Below are positions 22,450 to 35,534 of a stretch of 64,000 nucleotides of DNA, piece by piece. This DNA comes from Miscanthus floridulus. Taxonomy: Eukaryota > Streptophyta > Magnoliopsida > Poales > Poaceae. A program made the translations under genes and the position numbers. Each line of letters opens with the position of its first letter. Within the stretch, counting starts at the first letter, position 1. The notes under the pieces were generated by a model that was not told where the DNA came from, made no database searches, and saw only the letters and a list, made by a program, of their open reading frames with translations. The DNA lies in NCBI RefSeq assembly GCF_019320115.1, contig NC_089584.1, positions 105,453,111 through 105,517,110 on the forward strand, read 5' to 3'.

Positions 22450-24130
22450 ATAAACACACACTTTCTCTTATCAGTTTCACTATCAAACTCCTTGACCTTT
22501 AGTGACAACCGACCCCAGCAATGACAAAGGGTCGGGCCTCACTCGAGGGCTAATAAGAGTGTATCTATCCGGTAGATAGTCTCTACGTCTGACCCTTTCT
22601 CATGGTTAAGACCCAAAAGCGAAGTTTGTGGAAACAAACGCTAAGTAAAACTGGTCAGACTATGAGAAACCTATGCCTCAGTGGCTATGGCACCTTTGCT
22701 CACCTGTGTGATTAGAGTTTTCTTCTGCACCCTGGGCCTTTTGGCCTTAGTCATGAGAAGAGTCGGTGCACGTCTAAAAGTTTGTCCACCTGGCCAATTT
22801 TCTCTGTGCCCGACCCCCTATCATGTTAAGACCTAGGAACTAGGGTTACAGGAACAAGCTCTAAGTATAACTGGTCAGACTATGAGACCTACATCTTGGC
22901 GACTACGGTGCCTTTGCTCACCAGCGTGATTAGAATTTGCTCACCCGCACCCCGAGCTCTATGACCTTAATGATGGAAGGGGTCAGAATGAGCTAACCTT
23001 TTTATACAAATGGGTAGAAGGGCTAAAAAGCTATTTAACTATAATGAAATTTAAGAGCTTGTCCATTTATTACAAGTTCACTACCTGGCTTATCTGTCTT
23101 ACTAAATTCTTGTGTGGGATATTCTCATCCTCTATCTCCATAGGTAAGTCCTATCCTAGCGGGGCAATACAAGTCGACCAGATGGCTTAGCCGCTACCAA
23201 GGGACGGGTGGTGTGGGTTGACAAGTGGGGAGCAGCAGGATGCCCCACACGGGTTATGTGGACCTCGTTATGAATGATAGACCTAGATTTCACTCGAGCA
23301 TATCCGGTAAGAGCTCCCTAAACCCATCACTCATGCCATCGAGGTAATTCCTATGACAGCAGGTCACCCAAGTCGATCAAACGATTCAGGCCACTATCGA
23401 GATGGGTCACCCTTACTTTACATGCATTAATTTTGTTATCAAGCCCCTGACCCCAGCAACAACAAGGGTTCAGGTCTCACTCGGGGCCTAGCAAGAGTGT
23501 CGATTCGGTAGACATTCTCGATGCTCGACCCCTTTCTTGGGCTAAAAACCTAGAGGCAAGGTGTGCGGAAACAAACTCTAAGTAAAACTAGTTAGACCGC
23601 TAGAAACTTATGCCCCAACGGCTATGGCATTTCTGCTCACTAGCATGATCAGAGTTTTTGTCCCCACACCCCAAGCTTTAGCCTCCACCTTCCCTGGAAG
23701 GATTCAGAGGGACCCACCAGTGGAGTCTCCATTGAGGAGAGGCCGGTAGGTCACCCAGGTCGGTCGGACAACTCGGGCCACTACCGAGAAATAGGTATGG
23801 AGAAGTGGGATGCCTCATGTAGGTTACGCCGGCCCCATCACGAACATCGAACCCGAACCCCACACGGACATATCCGGTAAGAGCTCCCTAAACCCGTCAC
23901 TTGTGCCATCAAGGTAACTTTACCAACCCCCACTTTACTTTTCCAATACATGAGCATTCATTCATCCATTCTCATGGATGCATTCATACATTCATTCATA
24001 TATTCATTCATAAATTCTTTCATTCATACATTCATCTTATACATGCAAGCATTGCATATGCAAGCATTGCATCACAACGCTTCATGTCGCGTCACGAATT
24101 GGTAGTTGTCTCACTCGACATGAGCGGCAA
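22450..24130. repeat. Non-coding 3' region of the Tat element with dispersed internal repeats
   Basis: The phrase 'cccagcaa..gggtc.ggtctcactcgggg' recurs near 22510, 23450 and, further on, 25725. Each is followed by a 'cggtagatagtctc'-like segment and a 'ggtcagactatgagaaacctatgcc' segment (22655, 22870, 23590, 25880). No ORF is supportable. A CATT-rich microsatellite occupies about 23945-24030. Confidence 0.7.
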
Positions 24131-24135
24131 CTGAC

Positions 24136-25640
24136 CGAGGTTCAAAGGCCGGCCCACGAAGGGCTTGAGGCCACCTTGCATCAAATAGAGCCAGGGATAA
24201 AAACCGAGATGAGCCCCAGTGGCCCTTGCTCGACCCCGCTCAGAAGTGGATAGGGACATCTCGACCTTTCTTGTTCGATCCTAACCTCAAGCCAAGCCCA
24301 CAAAATCTCCATTGAGGGGAGGCCAGCGGGCCACCTGAGTCACTGTCTAGAGTGACACTAGCATATGCCAGGAGGTGGGTTAAGGAGCAGTGGAATACCA
24401 CATGAGGGCTATGCCAACCTTGTATGTGGATGATGGACCTAGATTTCACTTGAACGTGCCCATTAGCAAGCTCACTGAGCATGACACTCAAGACATAGAG
24501 GAAAGTGTTGTTAGCTCAGCCCATCTAGTTGCGAAAATTGAGGACAAGGTGATGCATGAAATCTGGCCGACCCCTACCAACCCCCATGGGGCTTGGGGGC
24601 TCGAGCCGCTTGACCCGAACTCGAGAATCCATATGACCGGGGTTCAAAGGCTAGCCCACAAAGGGCTTGAGGCCGCCTCACATCTAACAGAGCCAGGGAG
24701 AAAAACAGAGATGAGCCCCAGCAGCCCTTGCCTGACCTTGCTTAGAAGTGGATAGGGACATCTTGACCTTTCTCGTTCAATCCTAACCTCGAGCCAAGCC
24801 CACAGAATCTCCATCGAGGGGAGGCCAGCAGGCCACCTAAGTCATTCTTTAGAGTGACATGGGCATATGCTAGGAGGCAGGTTAAGGAGCAGTGGAATGC
24901 TACATGAGGGCTATGCTGACCCTATCAGCGGATGACGGACCTAGATTCCACTTGAACATGCTTGTTAGCGAGCTTACCGAGCGCGACACTCAAGCCATCA
25001 AGGCAAGTGTCATTAGCTCGGGCCCTCTGGTTGTGGAAACTAAGGACAGGGTGATGCATGAAATATGGTCGACCCCTACTGACCCCCACAGGGCTCAGGG
25101 GCTCCAGCCGCCCGACCCAAACTCAGGAATCTACCTGACCGGGGTTCAAAGGCTAGACCGCGAAGGGCCCGAGACCGCCTCGCGTTGAATAAAGCCAGGG
25201 GAGAAAACATAGAGGAGCCCTAGTGGCCTTTGCCTGACCTACTCAGAAGCGGACAGGGTCATCTCAACCTTCTCATTTGATCCTAACCTTGAGCGAAGCC
25301 CATAGAATCTCCATCAAGGAGAGGTCAGCGGGCCACCTGAGTCACCCTCCAGAATGGCTCGGGCATCTACCGAGAGGCAGGTCAAGGAGCAGTGGAATGC
25401 TGACCCATCACAAATGACAGACCCAGATTCCACTCGAACATGCCCATTAGCGAGCTCACCGAGTGCGTCACTCGAGCCATCGAGGCAAGTGACGTTAGCT
25501 CAACCCCTCCGGTTGTGGAAATCATGGATGGGGCGATGATCACAAAGATGAGCCAACCCTCGACCACACCCCTGCTACGTGCGGGGGCTCAAGGAAAGTT
25601 GGACTCGCAAGGAGACCGAACGCATGGTCGCAGAATGATG
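24136..25640. repeat. ~501-bp tandem repeat, three units
   Basis: The anchor 'gttcaaaggc.ggcccacga' occurs at about 24140, 24641 and 25142, giving a period near 501 bp. Later anchors in the unit (gtcaaggagcagtggaatgc; ctagattccacttgaacatg) recur with the same spacing. Units are diverged by many point changes. A related partial unit lies ~5 kb away at 30020-30540. Confidence 0.85.
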
Positions 25641-26139
25641 GCTTAGATCCTAGGGAGGGGGTACGTGCAAAAACAAGAGACACTCTTTCCTACTAGTTTT
25701 GCTATCATCTCCTCGATCTTCAGTGACACCTAACCCTAGCAATAGCAAGGGATCGGGTCTCACTCAGGGGCTGATAAGGGCATATATACACCCTTTCTAA
25801 AATGGTCACCGCACCTGACCCATTCCCCACGTTAAAAAACATAGCGGCAAGGTCTGCAGAAATGAACGACTGAGTAAGGTTGGTCAGACTACGGGAAACC
25901 TACACCCCAGCAGCTATGGCACTCTTGCTTACCAGCGTGATTAGAGTTTCCCTCCTACACCTCGGGCCCTATGGTCTTAACAAATAGAAGGGTCGGAACA
26001 CATGAACCCCTTTTCACACATAAAAAGGGAGGAAAAACAAATTCGATCAAACAAAACAAAATGATAAGTTTGTTCGGATAGTACAAAGGGGTCAGAGCTT
26101 GTTCGCTTGTTACATGAATGATTGACTGACCTATCTAGC

Positions 26140-29100
26140 AAACTAACCCCTCTGGGGGTGAACTATGCTCTCTATTCTATCCACCAGGTCCTGCAAAAGG
26201 GGAGCCATCGCCATCTCCATCTCCTCCAGCTCATGGGCTTCATAGCCAGGTGTGAAGTCATGGCTCATCGCCTCCAGGTCAATGGTGTCCCTGTAATGAG
26301 AATGACCAATCATGAAGGATTGGTTGACCCCGGCGCGAAGCACATTCCTCTAGAGCTAGCACACATGAGCTGTGATCTCAACAGTATGGGCCATGAGTGA
26401 GCTGGTCCCCTCTGACCACACCACCTTAAGGTCATCGTAGTCCACTCTGAGGGTGGTGATTAGGATACCGAGCTCATCACTCTACACCTGAAGATTCCTC
26501 CTCGCCTCAGCAAGGTCCATGGCTAGCCCGGTAGAGACGCTCTCGGCCTCTAGCTTTAGGGTCATTGCGTTTCTAAGCACGACCTAGAGGGATCCAACCT
26601 TTTGCTATGCGTCATCGCACCAGGCCTGATCGCGCTCCTCGTGAGCTATGCCACACTCCGAGCAGAGCCTCTTCGTGGTTTGGAGCAGCTCATCTTGCTC
26701 CTTGCGTAGCTAGACGACCACTATGGCATCTAGACTTGCCCTCTTCTCCAAGGCCGCGAGCTTCTCCTCGGCCCCCAGCTTCAGGTCCCTTTCCTTCTCA
26801 ACCTCGGCCAGAAGGTTGAGGATTCACTGGTGGGTATTGGCATCCTTTCGAAGCAGCTCATCCCACTCCTTCCTGACCTTGGTGGCCTCCTTATCATCCC
26901 TCCTCGATCTCACTGACAGGGCCTCGAATGCCCTCCTAGCCTCGCTGGCATCAGACCTATGACTAAAGACTGTCCGCCTCCTCGATGAAGGGAAGTCAGC
27001 TTGGGCACCCTCTACTAGGTGGCAACAAGCTAAGTGGTCACCTCCCTGCGTAACCACGCCTCCTCGATGAGGCAGTCCCAGGTTTCCTTTTGCTCACGAA
27101 GGAACCAAGACTTCCCTAGGCTGCGAGCGATAAGGGACTAAAAGGAGACAATGGTCAGAATACAAAAAATATATAGAGAAAGAAAAGGGCAAGAAGTAGG
27201 GTCAAGCAAATACCCACCGGAGGGAATGACAACATCGTGTAAGGCACCTCGGGTGTGGTCCAGGGCTTGAAGCATGGACGTGACCCCCATGTCGAGGCTC
27301 TCCCACTCCATGCTCTATGCGACATCATCAAGAGTGAAGAGCGTTGACATCGGATCCTCTGGACTCACCCACCGAAGCAGGGGCTTGCCCTGCATAGGCA
27401 AGTCACTACCTACCAATGTTAGGGCCAGGGATGGCTCCCCACCGGCTCGGATCACCGCCAACCCTTCTCGTCGTGATGTCCCCACTGGGAGACTCCCTCC
27501 GGCGATGGAAGGGGTCAGAGGTATGGACGCTGACTCCTCTCCTAGAACCATGACCTTTGGAGACCCCTCGACCATGTCCCCCTCCATCTAGCCCATGCTA
27601 GACGCCATCACTTGGGCCACCGATGGTGCGGGTCACGTCGGTTCCTCAAGCATCACCATGATAGCGCCTGGCTGTGACCTGCCTATCATAGCTGCTGCCA
27701 CCTCTGCCTACATTGATGGGTCCTGACCGGCTGTGTTGCACCCACCATGGTTGGCGCCATGAGCACGGTCGGATGCCTCGTCCGCCCTGATGTTGGCAGC
27801 GGTATCACCGCCATCATGGCTATTCTATGACCTCCGAAGGCATCAATTGAGCCCCTGTGTCCACCCATCCTACCAAGGGCACGGGCAATACCACGGGCGG
27901 TGCCTGATTAGATGGTGATGCAGTCACACTGGTGCAGTTCCCACCTGAAATGGGCGCAACGCTAGCCGACGGCAGCCGCCTCGCTTGAAGGGTGAGGCTC
28001 TTCTTTGGCGCCAGCGCCAAAGGAGTACACTGCCTCTCGACGCTGCAAGAGACGAAAAGCATAAGTTGTGATGAAATCTAACCAAAATAGGAAAAAATAG
28101 AGGTGTTGATGACTCACCTCAGCGTCATAGGGCGGCGGATACGTTTGGGGGGTGAACCCCCCAACCTTTGCTCCACCTCATTGGGGTAAGGCAGTTTTGA
28201 GCCTACCCCCTGCTCCTGGGTAGAGGGTCTCACTCCCCTTGAATCTTGGGGCACGATGGTGGAGCCACCAGCTTCCGCTGGTACCTCGGGCGTGGTGGTA
28301 GATCCACCCACCCCTATTGGCTCCTAGGGCAAGCTGATGGTACGACCTATCTCTGTTGGCTCCTTGGACGTGCCTCCCCTTCGTGGAATAGGAAGGGTCT
28401 CGACTCCTGCAACGATGAACCGATACCTGTCAGCACATCCTCATTGTCTAGGTCATCCCACTCGATGTCGTCAACTATCTCATCATCGTCTCCATCATCA
28501 TCACCATCACTGTTGGTGTCCTCCCTTTGCTCCCACGCCTTTAGCTTTTGCTGCTTCTTCTTCCTCTTGTCCTCCTTCACCTTCCTCAGCCGCTTGCCCT
28601 CAGCGCAATTCGCCACCCTCATGAACAAATTCCTCAACAATGACCTTGGGTGATCCATGAAGATTAGGTCCCTTGGCTGGTCCCATCCCTCTCAAAGTTA
28701 GTATCAAGGGGTCAGGAAATCAATTGAAGTGGAAGTATGAGGAGGAGAGACTTACAAAGATGACATGGCCTAGTTTCGACTGCATCAGAGGATGTCCTGG
28801 CACTAGGTAGACGAAATTGAGGGGGGCAACCACATCATCCTGTGATAGCTCCATCGCCTCCTTAATGTGTTGCGTGACCTCAGAGTGGGGGAGCGCTCCC
28901 TCAGCAAGCGTCATTCCGTCGAACGATGCCTCGGGCGCCATCACATACAGCTAGACCGAGTGCATCATCAATGGCGCCACCCTCCTTGCATGGTAGGCTC
29001 TGATGATGCCCAGCCCCTTTAGGCCACTCTCCTTCAAGATGTGGATGGCGGTGATGTGGTCCCAGATCTTCTTCTTGTCCTTCTCCATAACGCCCCACTT

Positions 29101-29760
29101 CCTACATGACTCTGGGGCCTCTTCGATCAGATGGCTGGTGAACTACGACAGAGGGGTGGTGGCGTCATTCTTGAGGTAGAACCACAGTGAATGCCACCCC
29201 TTGTTGGACGTTGACAGCCACATCGGTGGGTACTCATCGACCTGGTCATTTTGGAGTTGGATGCTAGTGCACCCCATCGGTATGTGCAGTTCCTACCTAC
29301 CACTCTTCTCCCTCTTCTTCTAGAGGGTGGCGGCAAAGAAGAACCTCCACAGATCAAAGTGGGGGCTAATCCCCAGCAATCCCTCGCATAGGCCGACGAA
29401 CACCACCATGTGCTAGATCCCATTGGGATTGAGGTGCTACAGCTCGATCTTGTAGTAGTGCAGCAACCCGTAAAGAAATCTATGGGCGGGGGTCATGAAC
29501 CCATGCTCATGGAAGTGGGCGAACGACACCACATAGCCATTGGGCGGTGATGGTAGATCCTCATCATCGGGTAGCAACCACTCCTCGGTCGAGGTCCGTG
29601 CTTGGAGAAGACCGCGATGGATGAGGCACTCCATGCGCTGGAAGGTGATGTCAGAATGGCACCATGGATCCATTGGAGGTGGGGACGGTTGGATGTGGGC
29701 TTAGTGATGGCAGGGATGCAAAGATGGGGAACCCTAGGCGATTGGTGGCGGCGGTCGTGG
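26140..29760 (-). pseudogene. Antisense accessory ORF of the Tat element ('putative gypsy type transposon' domain)
   Basis: Read on the minus strand, the N-terminal part (about 29680 down to 28900) shows EEWLLPDDEDLPSPPNGYV, then FAHFHEHGFMTPAHRFLYGL, then across a TAG LCEGLLGISPHFDLWRFFF. Further on come WHSLWFYLKN and VMAPEASFDG. This matches the plant domain annotated as putative gypsy-type transposon protein (Pfam Transposase_28, from memory), found antisense in Tat-lineage elements such as Grande. It is followed by an acidic Asp-rich linker (28440-28520), variable Pro/Gly-rich sequence, and a charged, probably coiled-coil C-terminal part (27060-26400). Several stops and frameshifts break it. 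Its role is unknown. The 24.1-25.6 kb repeats and their distant relative at 30.0-30.5 kb bracket it. Confidence 0.8.
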
Positions 29761-30019
29761 CTATGGAAGCAAGAATGCAAGGTAAGGAACCCGGAGAGCG
29801 AACTACTTGGTTTTATAGGGGTGATGGGTGCGAGGAAACCAACTATCCGCCTGGATCTCCATGACTACCATGATCAGCCACAACGTCTCACCGTGGGAAG
29901 TGCGCACGCAATCTCTATCTGTTCCTTTGGAAAACTTGCCGAACATTTCGCCTCTCTAGATGGGCCATGACTGGTCATAGGTAAGAGGAATACGGATAAA
30001 AAACACCTCTATGGCCTGT

Positions 30020-30540
30020 CTAGGCCCAGGAGTTCAAAGGTTGGCCCATCGATGGGCTCGACAACCGCTCCGGGCACCCTTAGAGTAAGAGATGGAAAGG
30101 GATGGGCCTGCAAGCGGGCAGTACCTAGGCGCATGAGCGCCATGGGCATCCTGGCCCACGATCAAGTCTCGGGCGGGTACGATCTATGGTTTTTCCCTAA
30201 AGAAAGGCAAAGAGCCCTCAGGACCAGTCGAATGGACCCGAGAACTATATGGATTGACCGCTCAGAATCTAAAGTCAGCCACCAAGCTGACCCTAGCCAG
30301 ATCCCCATGAATGGGATGCTCGGACCCCACTCAAACTAGCCAGCTAACAACCCATCAAGCACCACGGCTTGTCCATAGATGAAAATCAGGGCACAGCTCA
30401 CCCCTCTAGTTGTGGAAACCATTGATGAGGTGATAATCACAAAGGTGAGTCGACCTTCGACCGGACCTTGGCTATGCATGGGGGCTCAAGGGAAGTTGGA
30501 CTTGCAAGGAGACCTGACGTGCGGTCATAGAACAACAGAC
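30020..30540. repeat. Distant partial copy of the 501-bp repeat
   Basis: Contains 'gttcaaaggttggcccat' at about 30033 and, at 30400-30535, a close match to 25500-25640 (gttgtggaaac.at, then gggggctcaaggga, then gttggactgcaaggagac with small changes). The antisense ORF lies between it and the main tandem array. Confidence 0.75.
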
Positions 30541-30732
30541 CCCGCGGGGGTCAAAAATCAAGAAAGACCTTTTCCAACCCACCAAAATCTCATGGCCATA
30601 CCCGGGAAGGGTCCGACCTCGATGAGAGGGAATCACTGTCCCCGGGACATGCCGTGGGCAACGAAAGAAGACCAAGGCCCTTAGAGTCCTCCCATTCAGA
30701 AAAACTTCTGAAGGAGTATTCTACTCCTCTGC

Positions 30733-30747
30733 AGGCTCGGGGGCTAC
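30733..30747 (+). promoter_or_regulatory. Polypurine tract of the Tat element
   Basis: AGGCTCGGGGGCTAC directly precedes the 3' LTR. This purine-rich segment is the conventional plus-strand priming site in this lineage. Confidence 0.7.
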
Positions 30748-32424
30748 TGTCGGGGACCAATACCAAGGTACTTGAAGAGGAGGAGCTAATAACCATCAAC
30801 ATTGATTCACCCGAGCAGTCAAGAGCATGACTATAGCTCCAATCGACCCTTAGGTATGCAAACTCCACCTCTCCCGACCCCTGAGGGTTGCCTCCACCTC
30901 GGCCAACACCAAGGCCGTGGGCTCCACCTCGCCCGACCCCTGAGGTTAGCTCTACCTCGCCCGACACCGAGGCCACGGGCTCTGCCTTGCTCAACCCCTG
31001 AGGGTGGCTCCTCATCGCCAAACACCGAGGCCATGGGCTCTGCCTCGCCCAACCCCTAAGGGTTGGCTCTGCCTCGCTCGACCCCTAAGCTTGGCTCCAC
31101 CTTGCCTAACACCGAGGCCGTGGGCTCTGCCTCGCCCGACCCCTGAGGATGGCTCCACCTCACCCGACAACGAGGCCATGGGCTCCACCTTGCTTGACCC
31201 CTAAGGGTGGCTCTGCCTTGCCCACCCCCTGAGGGTGGCTCTGCCTCGCCTGACCCCTGAGGGTGGCTCCTCCTCGCCCAACACCAAGGCCATGGGCTCT
31301 GCCTTGCCTGACCCCTGAGGGTGGCTTTGCCTTGCCCAACACTGAGGCCGCAGGCTCTACCTCGCCTGACACCTGAGGGTGGCTCCACCTCACCCAACAC
31401 CGAGGCCTTGAGCTCCACCTCGCCCGACCCCTGAGGGCGAGCTCCACCTTGCTCGACATCGAGGCAGCGGGCTCTGCCTCGCCTGACCCCTGAGGGCAGG
31501 CTCTACCTCACCCAACACTAAGGTCATGGGATCCACCTCACCTGACCTCTAAGGGTTGGCTCTGTCTCGCCTAACCCCTAGGTTTGGGCTCTGCCTCGCC
31601 CGACCCCAAGGTCGGGGGCTTCGTCTCGCCCAATGGAGACCCATACCGCCGCCAACCACTCTAGGTCCAAGCATATGGGCCTGGGTCAAAGCTCTAACAC
31701 CAGGGAGGTGACTGGCACACCCCGATATAACATGTGGTCGTGATGGGCCATACCTGAGGATTCTCATCAGGAACAGCGTCGGGCGAACTGGTGTTGTTCT
31801 GCCTAACCTTCGTATAAACACTAATAGGCACGTCAGTTCACCACGATGTCTGCCAGGATGGAGTGGGGCACCATGACCGGGAGATGATGCCTGCACATGG
31901 CGCCACTGATGGACAGGAGTGTGACGTGAAGCTGTCCCTGTTGATGTCTACAGGGTCGGCGAGACCCGCATAGAAGAGAAGAAGGACCCGGCGGTCCTAG
32001 AGGACTTCTTATCCTTCTGATTCTCCTTTTTTCCCTCCGCTATAACTCGTGCTTTCCCTTAGCCTATAAAAGGGAAAGTAGGGCGTCCCATTAAGGGGCA
32101 TTAGACCAACGATCACAGCACATCACACCGATTCAAACTCGAACCCCAAACCAATTAGAACACACAAGCACCTAGCAGAGAAGCAACTGAGCCCTCGGCG
32201 CCCATTCGCTCCTCCCACCAGAGACTTGGGATATGTTCCTCTCTCGACTGTTTGTAACCCCTACTATGAACTTTCAGTGCTAGTAACATGAGCAGCAGCA
32301 ATGAACTAGACATGGGGACATTCTGCCCGAATCAGTATAAACCTCGCGTCCTCTTAGCACACCATCCGAGCTAGACGCGCAATATTAGAAACTTACTTGT
32401 TGGTGGCAACTCAAAACACCGACA
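30748..32424 (+). repeat. 3' LTR of the Tat element, 1677 bp
   Basis: Same ends as the 5' LTR (TGTCGGGG to CCGACA) but about 207 bp longer, because its minisatellite (about 30865-31640) has more units. It is flanked on the right by GGTAT, the slightly altered target duplication. Confidence 0.92.
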
Positions 32425-33764
32425 GGTATGTCAGAAATAATGAATTTTGTGTGCCTTTGACCTCTTTGACCTAATGTGTGCCTGAACCTCTATGAATGTT
32501 GTTTGTAGTTTTTCATGCGGTTTATTCTTAATAACCTTTATGGAGTATTGAACCGGGAATGATTTGTCTGATGAGTTCAATCTGGTAATTTACTATGTGT
32601 CCCTCCAGAAGTCATGAGTGTGCACTTGCTTTGTGGGTTTCTTAATTAATGATGTTCACAGTATTGTTATCTTATCGTGCGATCCGTTTATTTTTAGTAC
32701 AAAAGTTTAGCTGGCCCATAGCAACATAAGGTCACGCTACCTAGTTTTACAAAAGAGCTAAACTATAAAATTTGGTTATTTAGTTTAGCACGAATGTTGG
32801 AGTTGCTCTTACCATTCAAAATGGGGTCAGTAGATGATTAGATGAACATGCTATCCACTCGCTATGCCCCACAAGCCCACACCACCATCACCACCCTCCA
32901 CCATAGATATTCTTACTATGTCTTGAAAAGCACCTCAGCTGGTGGTGGTCTGTGTGACCTTCAGCTGAGCCGTGAGAATGGTTTGATTGCTCCGCGGACC
33001 AGTAGGGTGTATTGGTGTAATGGTGTACTAGTTCATCACGCGCGCCATCGCGCGCGCCGGCAAGGTATGAAAGGAGATACCTACATTCTAAAGACCACAT
33101 GGGTCTTGCAAAGAAATGTTAAATATGCCAGTGCCTAATACTGGTGGGAAAAACACAGCACTTCATAAATTTCCTGCAGCGATATTAATTCTTGTAGAAA
33201 TTTTACTCACACATAAGCATGTCATAGGAACTTTAATGATTTGAGCATATATATATATATATATATATATATTAGTGTTAGCCACACTGTGAGCTGATAA
33301 TAGATAAAAAAATGAAGCTCCACAGCTTGATAACCTGATGGTAATTGACTCAGCGAGCAAATTGGAAGGCAAAGTTATGATATTCACAAAATATATCACG
33401 GCATTGCACCAAAATGGCAATCAACATGATGAGCATTAATTGTGACCAATTTTACATTCCTTACAACAATAGAAGCTAAGCAAACAAAACAGGTACCAAC
33501 ACCAACAAAATCAAAATGCATAACACCATTAACAAGGCAATCACTTCACACCTCTCAAAGCAAGTTGCCATACTACACAGTTTGCCACCTTTAGTGAAGG
33601 TTCTAGTTAGGCATGCTTCTTAGTTCTTACTGAGTACTGAGTAACAATAAAAGTGAGCGCTATGTTGCAACGTGATATGTTTGCAGTGATAATTGGCACA
33701 ACAAAAGCAGAAAGAATAGCTACTCAATATTACTAAAAACTGACGTTTAGATGCAATGACAGAC
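32425..33764. other. Intergenic DNA right of the Tat element
   Basis: No coding region supported. A (TA)13 microsatellite lies at 33247-33272. The sequence at 32840-33140 is open in one frame but shows no family resemblance. Confidence 0.5.
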
Positions 33765-35209
33765 CTAAGAATCTGCTCCAGCATGAGACATCCACCATTC
33801 TGTCGCATCTCTACCTGCATAGACCCGAAATGGCAATCCATGACGAAATAGACGTGGCCGTCGACCCTCACAGCACCATGGAATGTGCACACGTTCTGAC
33901 ACCATGTGGAGGCGCGCCTCGGCCACTTCACCTCCTCCTGAACAACCTAGAGCCCGTCCCCTATGGTCAGGGGCACCCTCTTCACTGCCACCCAGTGCCT
34001 GCACCGCCTGACCCCGCCACCGCCACCGCCACCGCCACCACCTAACCCAAAATGGCGATCCATGATGAAACACCTCCTGGCCGGCGGGCCTGGGCGGGCT
34101 GCTCTCGATGCGGCGGGCGAGCTTGAGGTCCAGGTGCAAGGTGAGGTCAAAGGAGCTACATCCCGGCCACCTACGGGGGGCAACGGGGGACAGGTCATGG
34201 ACGTGTGCCATCGTGCCGGCCGCGCACCGGCCATCGGTGGAGGCCACGCAGGCGGATCTACTAGAGACAGGGAGGGCTCGCGTTGGATCCGGCTGCTCAC
34301 CATAGATCCACCGCCTCCGTTGGTTGCACGAGGTCGACGCCGCGCTGTAGCCTCAGATCGGTCGTCGGGAGGGGCCCCACGAGCGGCCGCTCTAGATCCA
34401 CCGCCGAGGTTGCTAACGTGATCTCCCTGTCGTCATGTACGGCCAGCACGGAGGTTTCTCCACCGCCAGAGGCCTCCAGCGCGTCAGGGCCTCCGCCATG
34501 TTGCGTCACGAGGAGGAAGTGGCATGGTGGTGGTGGAGGAGGAGGAGGAGGAGAAGGAGGAGGGAGGCCGCCGTCGCGCGGAGGGCGGGCCACCACCGAG
34601 GTCGTCCTGTGCCGTCACCTGAGCCACACCGTGAGCCGGTGGTGAGGGAGGGAGAGAGAGAGCAGAGAGGAGGAGGGTGTTGGGGCTGGGGAGAGCCACC
34701 GAGGGCTTCGTAGCGGGCGGGCTGTACTGTCGCAGGTGGTGGAGCCAATACGGGCCGTCGATCAGAGAATCAGACGGCCAGGGGAATTTCGGGCGACGTG
34801 GCCACCCTGGTTGGCGGCCAAAGTCCCCTAGTTTGATAATAAGAGATACTGTAGAACATGAATGTAGCAAGATCTCGGAAGCTGGAGGTCACCAAAAAAA
34901 ATGGACAAACAAAGCTGCCAGTCGACTCCAGCTATGATGGACGCCAGGCCCCGGCTCCTGCATAGGCGTAGGTGCAGCACGGCCAGGCCAGGAACATGGA
35001 CACGCGCGGTGCGACATGACGGGCGAGAGGCAAGAGGCCCTACCATCATAAACTCATGACTACGAGTGCCTTGTAGAGGATGAGAGGAAGAGGAGGTCGC
35101 ACGGCGCAGCAATGTGTTCCTTCTCATCAGGTTGTCCCCCGGGCCCCGGGGCAGGGACCAGAGAAGACGCAGCGCAGGTGTCATTGATACGTCCCACGAT
35201 TCCACCTTT
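33765..35209. other. GC-rich segment with overlapping open frames, no supportable gene
   Basis: Open frames of 80-160 codons exist on both strands, driven by CCG/CCT-type runs (34020-34045, 34525-34570). A minus-strand phrase is repeated (positions 33826-33848 and 34047-34070, AATGGC.ATCCATGA.GAAA), hinting at an old internal duplication. It could be the CpG-rich 5' end of a lost gene. I cannot assign one. Confidence 0.35.
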
Positions 35210-35534
35210 GTTCTAGTTATAGCTGGCCAATGGGTCAGCCCGGCCCAGGCCAAGCACAGCCCATAGGTGCTCGTGCCGGCACGGCACGCCATGCCTCATG
35301 GCCCAGGCCAAACCGGGCGTCGGGCCTGGCCAACGGCCCAGGCACGGCCTATCGGGCCATTTTTTGGGTCGGGCTGGCCTAAAAAGGCCGAGCGTCTTAG
35401 CAGGTCGTGCCGGCCCAGCAGACCGATGAGAGGGGAACGGAGGCGTCGTCGTCGCCTCTAGGCCGGGCGCGGGTGGCAAAGGGGCGGCGCTGGCTGAGAG
35501 AGGTGGGAGGCGGTGGCGGCGCTCGACGCCAGAT

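Larger units (their letters stand above)
14773..32424 (+). mobile_element. Tat-lineage Ty3/gypsy retrotransposon, 17.65 kb
   Basis: Both LTRs start TGTCGGGGACCAATACC. The 3' LTR ends ACACCGACA and the 5' LTR ACACCGATA. The 5-bp flanks are GGTAC (14768-14772) and GGTAT (32425-32429), a target duplication with one change. Inside are a primer site, gag without a zinc knuckle, a DGGS protease, YMDD reverse transcriptase, RNase H, a second archaeal-type RNase H, integrase, a long repeat-rich 3' region, and an antisense ORF. The second RNase H and the antisense ORF are hallmarks of the Tat lineage (compare Grande, Cinful, RIRE2). LTR ends differ at roughly one base in nine, so it is much older than the Tekay-type element. 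Stops throughout show that it is dead. Confidence 0.93.

Noticed and set aside
22222..22524. Open frame at the end of the Tat pol region
   Set aside because: It is an out-of-frame shadow of the decayed integrase C-terminus.
24060..24100. CRISPR-like short repeats (tgcaagcattgcat)
   Set aside because: Only two imperfect copies in plant retroelement DNA. No spacer structure and the wrong kind of genome.
33765..34303. Possible minus-strand gene with a Gly-run
   Set aside because: The (GGT)n run and frame changes leave no consistent reading. I considered DUF868 and found no convincing motif.
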